Assembly (NCBI GenBank): GCA_900549135.1
Contig: URNI01000026.1
Coordinates: 1-20,202, forward strand
Source of the DNA: an uncultured Collinsella sp.
GTDB taxonomy: Bacteria > Actinomycetota > Coriobacteriia > Coriobacteriales > Coriobacteriaceae
Direction: 5' to 3'
Length of the DNA: 20,202 bases
Part shown: one piece after another, positions 6,017 to 14,013 of the stretch
Layout of the letters: each line of letters opens with the position of its first letter
Numbering within the stretch: position 1 is the stretch's first letter
Program-made: the position numbers and the translations under genes
Notes under the pieces: model-generated
The model's database searches: none
The model's input: the letters and a program-made list of their open reading frames with translations, nothing else
Told to the model about the DNA's origin: nothing

Positions 6017-6283
6017 ATGGCTAATGATTTTTCTGCACGTCAGCCGCGTCGTAAGTACTGCCAGTTCTGCAAGGAGAACACTGAGTTCATCGACTATAAG
6101 GACACTCAGCTTCTCCGTAAGTACATGACCGACCGTGGCAAGATCAAGCCCCGTCGCGTCACTGGCGCTTGCACGCAGCATCAGCATGACATCGCCAACG
6201 CCATCAAGCGCGCCCGCGAGATGGCTCTCCTGCCGTACACCGTCCCCGTGGTTTCCTCTCGTGGCAACCGCGACCGCGGCTAA
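6017..6283 (+). CDS. rpsR: 30S ribosomal protein S18 (zinc-ligand type)
   Basis: The 88-residue product carries the S18 core (KYCQFCKENTEF, LLRKYMTDRGKIKPRRVTG, HQHDIANAIKRAREMALLPY). C15 and C18 form a CxxC pair, and C52 with H55 offers two more ligands, so this is the zinc-binding form; many bacteria have a zinc-free paralogue for zinc limitation. S18 pairs with S6 on the 30S platform. The ATG at 6017 is chosen because AAAGG precedes it and the sequence then begins like other S18 proteins; the longer frame from 5966 adds unrelated residues. It lies 15 bp before rplI. Confidence 0.97.
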   Translation: MANDFSARQPRRKYCQFCKENTEFIDYKDTQLLRKYMTDRGKIKPRRVTGACTQHQHDIANAIKRAREMALLPYTVPVVSSRGNRDRG

Positions 6284-6298
6284 GAAGGGAGACGCATC

Positions 6299-6838
6299 AT
6301 GAAGGTTATTCTTCTCGATGAGATCAAGGGCAAGGGCGGCGAGGGTGACGTCGTAGAGGTCGCTCAGGGTTACGCTGAGAACTTCCTGTTCCCCAAGAAG
6401 CTCGCTGTTGCCGCCACCAAGGGCAACCTCAAGCAGCTTGACGAGCGTCGCAACAACATCGCCAAGCGCGAGGCCGTCCGTCTGGCTACCGCCAACGAGA
6501 CCAAGGCTGCCTTCGAGGGCAAGACGGTCACCGTTGACGTCAAGGTCGGCGACGAGGGCATCCTCTTTGGCTCCGTTACCGCCGCTATGATCGCTGACGC
6601 CATCAAGGCTCAGCTCGGTATGGACATCGACCGCAAGCGCGTCGAGCTCGGTAAGCCCATCAAGGTTGCCGGTGCCCACACCGTTGCCATCTCGCTGTAC
6701 CGCGAGATCAAGGCCGAGGTTGTCGTTCTCGTCGGCGTTACCGCCGAGGAGCTCGCCGCCGAGGCTGAGGTCGAGGAGGCCGCTGAGGTCGCCGAGGCCG
6801 AGACCGCCGAGGTCGAGACTGAGGCTGCTGCCGAGTAG
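6299..6838 (+). CDS. rplI: 50S ribosomal protein L9 with acidic C-terminal tail
   Basis: The product has 179 residues, against about 150 for typical L9. It begins MKVILLDEIKGKGGEGDVVE, with the signature GYAENFLFPKKLAVAAT of the 23S rRNA-binding N-domain, then the long connecting helix (residues about 40-75) and the C-domain (LFGSVTAAMIADAI, VELGKPIKVAGAHTVAI). After residue about 148 there is a tail made almost only of Ala, Glu, Val and Thr. L9 reaches out from the base of the L1 stalk and affects frame maintenance. AAGGGAG lies before the ATG. It is the last gene before a strong terminator. Confidence 0.97.
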   Translation: MKVILLDEIKGKGGEGDVVEVAQGYAENFLFPKKLAVAATKGNLKQLDERRNNIAKREAVRLATANETKAAFEGKTVTVDVKVGDEGILFGSVTAAMIADAIKAQLGMDIDRKRVELGKPIKVAGAHTVAISLYREIKAEVVVLVGVTAEELAAEAEVEEAAEVAEAETAEVETEAAAE

Positions 6839-6870
6839 CATTTGCTGCAACGCAACAATCTTGTTCTAAG

Positions 6871-6908
6871 AAGGGCGCTCTGGGAAACCAGGGCGCCTTT
6901 TTGTTTTT
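6871..6908 (+). terminator. Terminator of the rpsF operon
   Basis: A 13-bp stem (6871-6883 with 6888-6900, two G-T wobbles) with a GAAA loop is followed by TTGTTTTTT. It separates rplI from dnaB, so dnaB needs its own promoter; none clear was seen in 6910-7050. Confidence 0.92.
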
Positions 6909-7062
6909 TGCGCTGAGTGAGTGTCATGGTGAACGTTGCGTCGAAGTCTTATATACAGGACCGTTCATCCGTTTGGTTCGGTGATGATTGGCGGCGCGCG
7001 GCGCGTTTTGGGACCGTGGCTGATACTATGGATGCTCGCAAGCGATATGAATGAGGATGCTC

Positions 7063-8454
7063 ATGGCATATGACGATAGGGAGACCGGGCTGACGGTTGA
7101 GGACCGCGGCTCAAAGTTGGGTCTTCCCCAAAACCAAGATGCAGAGGCCAATGTACTGGCCGCTATGCTGCTATCGCCCGAGGTGGTCGAAGAGGCCCAG
7201 GTCGAGCTGCAGCCCGATGACTTCTACCGGCCCATTCATAAGACCATCTATACCGCGATGGTCGATATGTACAACAGCCGCATTCCCATCGACTCCATCT
7301 CGCTGATCGATTATCTGCGAAGCATCAATAAGCTCGATGCCGTGGGCGGCGAAGCGTACATTTTGGAGTTGATGGGTCAGACCCTGTCGCTCGTCAACTG
7401 GCAGCACCATGCCGCCATCGTTCGCCGCGATTCGATGCTGCGTGAGCTGATCGGCGCCACCAACGAGATCAACGCGCTGGCATATAACGCCCCCACCGAC
7501 ACCAAAGAGGTCGTGGAGCTAGCCGAGAGCAAGCTGCTCAAGGTTACGGCGCGCGAGGTCAAGTCGAGCTACAAGACGCTGACCGAGTTTATGGTCGAGG
7601 CCTATAACGAGGCCGAGGAAGTGTGCCAGGCCGGTGGCCAGGCTGCGGGCGTGCCCACGGGCTTTCCGTCACTCGACCGTATGCTCATGGGCTTCCGCGA
7701 GGGCCAGCTTATCATCATCGGCGCCCGTCCTGCTGTGGGTAAGACGTCGTTCGCTCTGAACCTGGCACTTAACGCTGCCGCTGCTGGTTATACCGTCGGC
7801 TTCTTCTCGCTGGAGATGTCGGGCAAAGAAATTGCCCAGCGTCTGATTTGCGCCTACGCCATGATCTCGATCAGTGACTTCCGCATGGGCCGCATTAGCC
7901 CCGAACAGTGGGCCAACATCAACGAGGCCACGCAGACCTTGTCCAAGCTCGATATTCTGATTGACGATACGCCCGGCACCACAGTGACCGAGATTCGCGC
8001 CAAGAGCCGCCGAATGCTCCATAACAAGGAGAAGGCAATCATCATTCTGGACTACCTGCAGCTGGTGAGTCCTCCGCCGGGACGCCGCTCCGAGAGCCGT
8101 ACCGTCGAGGTTTCGGAGATGTCGCGTGGTCTGAAGATCATGGCCAAGGAGCTCAAGATCCCGCTCATCGCGCTGTCGCAGCTTTCGCGTCAGGTCGAAT
8201 CCCGTACCGGCAAGCGCCCACAGCTTTCCGACCTTCGTGAATCGGGCTCCATCGAGCAGGACGCCGATATCGTTATGTTCTTGGACCGCTCCGCCGACGA
8301 GGCCGAAGCCTCGCGCGACGATCGACCCGACGAGGGCGTTACGCGTATCGTCGTGGCCAAGAACCGTTCGGGCCCGATCGGCGACGTCGACCTGATGTTC
8401 CTGCCGGCATCCACCAAGTTCTATGAGCTTGATGGGGCACATGCCGAGGAGTAG
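7063..8454 (+). CDS. dnaB: Replicative DNA helicase DnaB
   Basis: The product has 463 residues from the ATG at 7063, which has GAGG six bases upstream; starts at 7051 and 7057 are possible. Residues of about 20-120 are the N-terminal helical domain (LPQNQDAEANVLAAMLLSPE), followed by the linker and a RecA-type ATPase core. Seen are Walker A GARPAVGKTS (K227), the Walker B and DYLQL motif (D330), QLSR, and the arginine-finger region SDLRESGSIEQDADI near 389-404. No intein is present. The hexamer unwinds DNA ahead of the fork and binds primase and the loader. It follows the rpsF operon with its own terminator in between, as in many relatives. Confidence 0.97.
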   Translation: MAYDDRETGLTVEDRGSKLGLPQNQDAEANVLAAMLLSPEVVEEAQVELQPDDFYRPIHKTIYTAMVDMYNSRIPIDSISLIDYLRSINKLDAVGGEAYILELMGQTLSLVNWQHHAAIVRRDSMLRELIGATNEINALAYNAPTDTKEVVELAESKLLKVTAREVKSSYKTLTEFMVEAYNEAEEVCQAGGQAAGVPTGFPSLDRMLMGFREGQLIIIGARPAVGKTSFALNLALNAAAAGYTVGFFSLEMSGKEIAQRLICAYAMISISDFRMGRISPEQWANINEATQTLSKLDILIDDTPGTTVTEIRAKSRRMLHNKEKAIIILDYLQLVSPPPGRRSESRTVEVSEMSRGLKIMAKELKIPLIALSQLSRQVESRTGKRPQLSDLRESGSIEQDADIVMFLDRSADEAEASRDDRPDEGVTRIVVAKNRSGPIGDVDLMFLPASTKFYELDGAHAEE

Positions 8455-8481
8455 GACAGGCGCCCGTTGCACGGGTATACT
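8453..8481 (+). promoter_or_regulatory. Promoter of purA
   Basis: AGGACA (8453-8458, four of six matches to the -35 consensus) is followed by a 17-bp spacer and TATACT (8476-8481, one base off consensus). The -35 overlaps the dnaB stop codon. The leader before purA would be about 60 nt. Confidence 0.55.
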
Positions 8482-8547
8482 GGGAATGTTTTGTGCTTCT
8501 GCGTGCCGGCGTGGCGCGTAGACAGTCCATGAATGTAAGGAGTAAAC

Positions 8548-9834
8548 ATGCCGTCAACCGTTTTGGTCGGTGCCCAGTGGGGCGATGAGGGCAAAGGTAA
8601 GATTTGCGACCTGGTCGCCGGCGACTTCGATGCCGTCGTGCGCTACTCGGGAGGCAACAACGCCGGCCACACCATCGTCGTCAACGGCAAGAAGTACGGC
8701 CTACACCAGGTGCCCTCCGGCATCATGTATTCCGACCACGTGTCGGTGATCGGTAACGGCTGCGTCGTCAACCCCAAGGTTGTCCTTGAGGAGATCGACA
8801 TGTTCGAGGCCGACGGCATCACCACCAAGAACCTCAAGATTAGCGGCAACGCGCATATCATCATGCCGTACCACATCGATCTGGATGGCGCCTTTGAGCA
8901 GAAACTCGGCAAGAAGAACATCGGTACCACCAAACGTGGCATCGGTCCGTGCTATCAGGACAAGATGGCCCGCATTGGCCTGCGCATGCAGGACATGCTG
9001 GACGAGACACTGTTCCGCGACAAGCTGGAGACCGCTCTCGCCCGCGTGAACCCCGAGCTCGAGTTCATCTACAACCTGCCCACCTACACCGTGGACCAGA
9101 TTTGCGACGAGTACCTGCCGATGGCCGAGCGCCTGCGCCCCTACATCACCGAGACGAGCCTGCTGCTCAACAACATGATCGATGAGGGCAAGGACCTGCT
9201 GTTTGAGGGCGCCCAGGCGACGCTACTCGACATCGACCACGGCACCTATCCGTACGTGACGTCTTCCAACTGCACCGCCGGCGGCGCCATCACCGGCTCC
9301 GGCGTCGGTATGAAGAACGTCAACCGCGTGCTGGGCGTCATGAAGGCCTATATCACCCGCGTCGGTTCGGGCCCCATGCCCACCGAGCTTTCCTATGAGT
9401 CCGAGGCTGGCCACACACTGACCGAGGAGGGCTATGAGTACGGCGTGACCACCGGTCGCCGTCGTCGTTGCGGCTGGTTTGACGGCCCTATCGCCAACTA
9501 TGCCTCGCGCGTCAACGGCCTCACCGACATCGCCATGACCAAGCTCGACGTGCTTTCGGTCTTCGACACCATTAAGGTGTGCGTTGCCTATGACGTCGAT
9601 GGCGAGCGTTACACGAGCGTGCCCGAGCATCAGGTGCGCTTTGAGCATGCCAAGCCCATCTACGAGGAGCTTCCTGGCTGGAAGTGCGATATCACCGGCT
9701 GCCGCAGCTTTGAGGAGCTGCCGCAGGAGGCTCAGGACTACGTGGCGTTTATCGAGGATCTGGCACACACCCGCGTGACGTTCATTGGCGTTGGCGCTGG
9801 TCGCGAGCAGATTATCAACCGATTCTGGAAGTAA
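8548..9834 (+). CDS. purA: Adenylosuccinate synthetase
   Basis: The 428-residue product makes adenylosuccinate from IMP, aspartate and GTP, the first step from IMP to AMP. The start MPSTVLVGAQWGDEGKGK holds the GTP-binding loop (GDEGKGK, 12-18) with catalytic D13; the NNAGHTI segment carries the catalytic histidine. FEGAQATLLDIDHGTYPYVT and the aspartate-binding TTGRRRRCGWFDG are intact, as is the C-terminal GAGREQII. Length is normal. AAGGAG lies six bases before the ATG. The next gene, purD, starts 118 bp on, so the two purine genes may share regulation. Confidence 0.98.
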   Translation: MPSTVLVGAQWGDEGKGKICDLVAGDFDAVVRYSGGNNAGHTIVVNGKKYGLHQVPSGIMYSDHVSVIGNGCVVNPKVVLEEIDMFEADGITTKNLKISGNAHIIMPYHIDLDGAFEQKLGKKNIGTTKRGIGPCYQDKMARIGLRMQDMLDETLFRDKLETALARVNPELEFIYNLPTYTVDQICDEYLPMAERLRPYITETSLLLNNMIDEGKDLLFEGAQATLLDIDHGTYPYVTSSNCTAGGAITGSGVGMKNVNRVLGVMKAYITRVGSGPMPTELSYESEAGHTLTEEGYEYGVTTGRRRRCGWFDGPIANYASRVNGLTDIAMTKLDVLSVFDTIKVCVAYDVDGERYTSVPEHQVRFEHAKPIYEELPGWKCDITGCRSFEELPQEAQDYVAFIEDLAHTRVTFIGVGAGREQIINRFWK

Positions 9835-9952
9835 TCGGGACTATTTGGTTATTGCGATATACTCCTTTGCAGCCCGGACGGGCGGCCGAGGGGTATATTT
9901 GCTTGCAAAGGGCTCGCGCGGAGCGGGCCGTTCATCCATAGAGGAGGCACCC

Positions 9953-11257
9953 TTGAAGGCGGACACTCAAACCATCGACATCCTGTTGTTGGGCAGCGGC
10001 GGCCGCGAGCATGCTTTGGCAGCTAAGCTCGCAGCATCACCGCGCGCCGGCAAGCTCTACATCGCGCCGGGTAACGGCGGCACCGCGAGCTGCGGCGAGA
10101 ACGTTGTTCTCGACGACTGCGATCCTGCGGCCGTGGCGGCGTTTGCGCAGAGCCACGGATGCGGACTCGTGGTAATTGGCCCCGAGGCTCCGCTCGTGGC
10201 GGGCGTGGCCGACGCCGTGCGCGCGGCGGGTATTCCCTGCTTTGGCCCGGGTGCCGAGGGCGCCCAGATGGAGGGCTCCAAGCTGTTCTCCAAGCAGCTC
10301 ATGGAGCGTGCGGGCATTCCGACGGCAGCCTACGGATCGTTTACCGACGAGGCTTCGGCTCTCGCCTACGTGCGCGAGCAAGGCGCCCCGCTGGTCGTCA
10401 AGGCCGACGGCCTTGCCGCAGGCAAGGGCGTTATCGTGGCGACCGAACTTGAGCAGGCCGAGGAGGCCGTGCGCGAGTGCTTTGGCGGCACCTTTGGCGA
10501 TGCCGGCAACACCGTGGTCATCGAGGAGATGCTCGTTGGTCCCGAGTGCTCGCTGCTGGCCTTTACCGACGGCAAGACCGTGCGCCCCATGGCCACCTCG
10601 CAGGACCACAAGCGTGCGCTCGAGGGCGACAAGGGCCCCAACACCGGTGGCATGGGCGTCTACAGCCCGGTGCCCATCGTGACCGATGAGGAGCACGCCA
10701 CCATGGTGAAGGTCATGGAGCAGACCGTGGCCGAGCTCGCTGCCGAGGGTATCGACTACCGCGGCTGCCTGTACGGCGGCTTTATGCTCACGCCTGCCGG
10801 CCCCAAGGTGCTGGAGTTCAATGCCCGCTTTGGCGACCCCGAGACGCAGGTCGTTCTGCCGCGCCTTAAGAACGACCTGGTCGAGGTCATGCTCGCCTGC
10901 GCCAACTGCGAGCTCGATCAGATTGAACTCGACTGGCGCGACGAGTGGGCCGTGGCCGTTGTCCTGACGAGTGCGGGTTATCCCGGCAGCTACGAGAAAG
11001 GCAAGGTCATTACCGGTATCGCCGATGCCGAGGCCATGGAGAACGTGACCGTGTACCACGCGGGCACTGCCGTGGTGGACGGCCAGCTCGTGACCAATGG
11101 TGGCCGCGTGCTTGCCGTGACCGCGCTGGGCGATACGTTTGAGAACGCCCGCAACCTTGCCTACGAGGCCTGCGAGAAGATTGATTTTGAGGGCAAGACC
11201 CTGCGTCACGACATCGGCCTGCGCGCACTGCGCGGCCGCGACGCCTGGGATGCCTAA
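9953..11257 (+). CDS. purD: Phosphoribosylamine-glycine ligase (GAR synthetase)
   Basis: The 434-residue product joins glycine to phosphoribosylamine with ATP, the second step of purine synthesis. The start is the TTG at 9953: GAGGAGG lies five bases upstream and the conserved GSGGREHAL then falls at residues 14-22 as in relatives. A longer in-frame reading from 9785 would overlap purA and adds unrelated sequence. The ATP-grasp fold shows KADGLAAGKGV, VIEEMLVGPECSLLAFTDG, DHKRALEGDKGPNTGGMG and EFNARFGDPETQ. The C-terminal domain ends LRHDIGLRALRG. It stands apart from other de novo purine genes; none besides purA are in the window. The Nudix gene begins 21 bp later and is likely co-transcribed. 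Confidence 0.96.
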   Translation: MKADTQTIDILLLGSGGREHALAAKLAASPRAGKLYIAPGNGGTASCGENVVLDDCDPAAVAAFAQSHGCGLVVIGPEAPLVAGVADAVRAAGIPCFGPGAEGAQMEGSKLFSKQLMERAGIPTAAYGSFTDEASALAYVREQGAPLVVKADGLAAGKGVIVATELEQAEEAVRECFGGTFGDAGNTVVIEEMLVGPECSLLAFTDGKTVRPMATSQDHKRALEGDKGPNTGGMGVYSPVPIVTDEEHATMVKVMEQTVAELAAEGIDYRGCLYGGFMLTPAGPKVLEFNARFGDPETQVVLPRLKNDLVEVMLACANCELDQIELDWRDEWAVAVVLTSAGYPGSYEKGKVITGIADAEAMENVTVYHAGTAVVDGQLVTNGGRVLAVTALGDTFENARNLAYEACEKIDFEGKTLRHDIGLRALRGRDAWDA

Positions 11258-11278
11258 AATCCGAGAGGAATGAGACGG

Positions 11279-11974
11279 ATGGACGAGAAGAACGAAGAGC
11301 TCGTGGACGCGCAGATCGTCGAAGAGGACAGCCGCGTGTATGGGCACGCCGAGGGCGAGCCTGGTGGCGAGGTCGCTGACGAGCCGGCGCTGGTGCTGGG
11401 CGATGACGACCCGCACGATGCCGAGCTGCACGAGAAGATTCTTTCGGAGGAGTGCGCCTGGAAGGGCAAGATCCTCGACGTCCACCGTCTTGAGGTTGAG
11501 CTGCCCAACGGTCGCCGCAGCGCCCGCGATATCGTTCGCCATCCGGGTGCGGCGGCTGTTGTGGCACTGACCGAGAGCGGCAAGATCGTACTGGTGCGTC
11601 AGTACCGCACCGCCATCGACCGCGTGACGGTCGAGATTCCCGCCGGCAAGCTCGATCCAGGCGAGGACCCGCTCGATTGCGCCAAGCGCGAGCTGCATGA
11701 GGAGACGGGCTTTAGGGCTGGTCGCATTCGCTTTTTGACGTCGATTGTCACGTCCTGTGGTTTTTGCGATGAGATTATCCACATCTACTTGGCTACCAAG
11801 CTCGAGTTTGATGCGCCCAACCCCGATGATGACGAGTTTGTCAACGTGGACCTGGTGCCGCTGCATGAGCTGATCGACGCCGTACTCGACGGCAAGATCG
11901 AAGACGCCAAGACCGTCGTGGGCGCGCTTGCCTGCGACAGCATCGCACACCGCCTTGGGGGCACGGAGCTCTAG
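11279..11974 (+). CDS. Nudix hydrolase, probable ADP-ribose pyrophosphatase
   Basis: The product has 231 residues. The ATG at 11279 has AGAGGA nine bases upstream; the ATG at 11270 touches that site directly and is less likely. A full Nudix box lies at residues 123-145 (G123, E129, R137-E138, E141-E142, G144), providing the metal ligands. The segment before it (VVALTESGKIVLVRQYRTAI, VEIPAGKLDPGE) is typical of the ADP-ribose pyrophosphatase branch, which splits ADP-ribose to AMP and ribose-5-phosphate. The first 55 or so residues are acidic, low in complexity and unlike the usual enzyme. Substrate is inferred from family resemblance only. A perfect hairpin lies directly after the stop codon. 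Confidence 0.88.
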   Translation: MDEKNEELVDAQIVEEDSRVYGHAEGEPGGEVADEPALVLGDDDPHDAELHEKILSEECAWKGKILDVHRLEVELPNGRRSARDIVRHPGAAAVVALTESGKIVLVRQYRTAIDRVTVEIPAGKLDPGEDPLDCAKRELHEETGFRAGRIRFLTSIVTSCGFCDEIIHIYLATKLEFDAPNPDDDEFVNVDLVPLHELIDAVLDGKIEDAKTVVGALACDSIAHRLGGTEL

Positions 11975-12002
11975 GTTACGCGGTTTTACCAAACCGCGTA
12001 AC
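11975..12002. other. Perfect 12-bp hairpin after the Nudix gene
   Basis: Stem 11975-11986 with 11991-12002, loop TACC, starting at the base after the stop codon. There is no T-tract after it, so it is not a standard intrinsic terminator; it may protect mRNA ends, act with Rho, or belong to the repeat element that follows. Confidence 0.6.
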
Positions 12003-12016
12003 GAGTCGACGCTGCA

Positions 12017-12112
12017 AACGCCCCTAAGCGGCAATCTGCCTTTCAATCGTCGCTCGCGTACCGAAGTACGCGTCGCTCCTCTTTCAAGACACCTTGCTCG
12101 CTTAGGGACGTT
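12017..12112. repeat. Nested palindromic element
   Basis: Outer arms 12017-12030 and 12099-12112 are reverse complements at 13 of 14 positions (core CCCTAAGCG). At nearly the same centre lies a perfect inner hairpin, GCGTAC (12056-12061) CGAA GTACGC (12066-12071). Shorter partial matches continue outside the outer arms. The form suggests a dispersed palindromic repeat in the 247-bp gap between the Nudix and ABC genes; no gene fits here. Confidence 0.6.
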
Positions 12113-12221
12113 TTCGCTGACGTTGCTAGAACATCGGCGTTATGTTTGTTGGGACGCTTTGTTTTCAGCCCGACCGGCTCAACCGGATTTATCACGCTAT
12201 TTATTTCTCTTCGAGGACTGC

Positions 12222-13994
12222 ATGTTTAAGAGGTTTCTTTCGTATTACGAGCCCCAGATGGGGCTTTTTGTTGCTGATACTGTTTGCGCTCTGGTGCTCG
12301 CCGCCATTGACTTGGCGTTTCCTATTATTCTGCGCAATTTGACCGGTGGGCTGTTTACCCAGGGCCAGGCTGCCATTATGCAGGCGCTCGGTATGATCGC
12401 GGTGGGGCTGGTGCTGATGTATGCCGTTCGCTGCGCCTGCCGCTACTTTGTGAGCTACTGGGGCCACGTGATGGGTGCGCGCATGGAGTCCAAGATGCGC
12501 GAGGACCTGTTTGACCAGTACGAGCGCTTTAGCTTTGCGTACTTCGATCGCAACAGCTCGGGCGACATGATGAGCCGCGTGGTCAACGACCTGTTCGATA
12601 TCTGCGAGGCGGCGCATCACGTACCCGAGTGGATCATCATCTGCGGTATCGAGATTATCGGCTCGTTTGTGATCCTCTTTACCATCGCCCCGGTGCTGGC
12701 GCTCGCCATGGCCGTGGTGACGGCGGCGTTTGCGGTCATCATGTTTTGGCAGAACATGCGTATGCGCGAGGTCTTTAGCGACAACCGCAAAAAGATCAGC
12801 GGCATCAATGCGCAGCTGCAGGATTCGCTGGCGGGCATGCGCGTGGTCAAGAGCTTTGCCAACGAGGAGACCGAGCGTGCCAAGTTCCGTGCCTCTAACG
12901 ACCGCTACCTTTTGTCCAAGGAGAACATGTATCACGCCATGGGCGTCTATACCGCGACGTATGGCCTGCTCTCGGGTGTGCTCTATGTGATCGTGGTGCT
13001 GCTGGGCGGCTGGCTGGTCGCCCAGGGACAGCTGCAGGCGGTCGATATGGCGACCTTTGCACTCTATATTTCGCTGTTCTGCACGCCGCTCGAGACGCTC
13101 GTCAATTCGGCCGAAACGTATCAGAAGGCCATCGCCGGCTTTAAGCGTATGGACGAGGTGCTCTCGACGGCGCCGGATATCCAGGACAAGCCGGGCGCTA
13201 CGGATCTGCAGGTGACTGCCGGCGCCGTGGAGTATCACGACGTGTGCTTTAACTACGAGGATGTCGAGCTGGGCGAGGGCGATGCCGACGAGCGTCCCGT
13301 TATCGACCATATGGATCTGTCCATCAAGCCCGGGCAGACCATCGCTTTGGTTGGCCCTTCGGGCGGTGGCAAGTCCACGACCTGTTCGCTGCTGCCGCGC
13401 TTTTATGACGTGGCTACCGGATCCATTAGCATCGACGGTCAGGACGTGCGCGATGTGACGCAGCAGAGCCTGCGCCGCGCCATCGGCCTGGTGCAGCAGG
13501 ATGTCTATCTGTTTGACGGTACGATTGGCGAGAACATCGCCTACGGCAAGCCGGGCGCTACGGCGGAAGAGATCGCCGAGGCGGCCCGCCGCGCCAATAT
13601 CGATACCTTTATCGAATCGCTTCCGCAGGGCTACGACACCGTGGTGGGCGAGCGCGGCAGCCGTCTTTCGGGCGGACAGAAGCAGCGCGTTGCCATCGCG
13701 CGCGTGTTTCTCAAGAACCCCAAGATCCTGATTTTGGACGAGGCGACGAGTGCTTTGGATAACGAGAGCGAGGAGGCGGTGCAGGAGTCACTCGAAGAGC
13801 TGGCACGCGGCCGCACCACGATTATTATCGCCCACCGTCTTTCGACCATTAAGCATGCCGATGAGATTGCGACCGTTGAGCATGGTCGCGTTGTGGAGCG
13901 TGGCACGCACGAGGAGCTTCTCGCCCGTGGCGGCACCTATGCCCGTTACTATCGAATGCAGTTCGAAGGTGCGCGTGCGCACGAGCTCGACTGA
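12222..13994 (+). CDS. ABC exporter, membrane and ATPase domains fused
   Basis: The product has 590 residues. The ATG at 12222 has GAGGA six bases upstream and gives the usual half-transporter length; the longer open frame crosses a palindromic repeat and is rejected. Residues of about 15-300 form a type-I exporter membrane domain with about six helices. The ATPase domain shows Walker A GPSGGGKST (378-386, K384), Q-loop region VQQDVYLFDG, signature LSGGQ (482-486), Walker B LILDEATSALD (D506, E507) and the H-loop H538. It carries its own glutamate, so a homodimer could work. It is a multidrug- or lipid-exporter-like protein; the substrate cannot be told. The next gene starts 19 bp downstream and may be co-transcribed. 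Confidence 0.93.
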   Translation: MFKRFLSYYEPQMGLFVADTVCALVLAAIDLAFPIILRNLTGGLFTQGQAAIMQALGMIAVGLVLMYAVRCACRYFVSYWGHVMGARMESKMREDLFDQYERFSFAYFDRNSSGDMMSRVVNDLFDICEAAHHVPEWIIICGIEIIGSFVILFTIAPVLALAMAVVTAAFAVIMFWQNMRMREVFSDNRKKISGINAQLQDSLAGMRVVKSFANEETERAKFRASNDRYLLSKENMYHAMGVYTATYGLLSGVLYVIVVLLGGWLVAQGQLQAVDMATFALYISLFCTPLETLVNSAETYQKAIAGFKRMDEVLSTAPDIQDKPGATDLQVTAGAVEYHDVCFNYEDVELGEGDADERPVIDHMDLSIKPGQTIALVGPSGGGKSTTCSLLPRFYDVATGSISIDGQDVRDVTQQSLRRAIGLVQQDVYLFDGTIGENIAYGKPGATAEEIAEAARRANIDTFIESLPQGYDTVVGERGSRLSGGQKQRVAIARVFLKNPKILILDEATSALDNESEEAVQESLEELARGRTTIIIAHRLSTIKHADEIATVEHGRVVERGTHEELLARGGTYARYYRMQFEGARAHELD

Positions 13995-14013
13995 TTGATA
14001 TGACAGGAAGTTT

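Noticed and set aside
9785..9952. N-terminal extension of purD
   Set aside because: It would overlap purA, and the TTG at 9953 has an ideal ribosome-binding site and gives the normal protein start.
9835..9952. Promoter or purine regulatory site before purD
   Set aside because: TATACT and TATATT occur, but neither has a -35 at a sensible distance, and no known purine operator or riboswitch is recognisable in 118 bp.
10037..12046. Long minus-strand open frame opposite purD and the Nudix gene
   Set aside because: The sense genes are certain and the antisense product is low-complexity (His, Ala, Gly, Leu), as expected of a shadow frame. The same holds for 5078-6850 opposite the rpsF operon.
11928..12221. 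N-terminal extension of the ABC exporter
   Set aside because: It runs through the end of the Nudix gene and a palindromic repeat; the ATG at 12222 has its own ribosome-binding site and gives the normal length.
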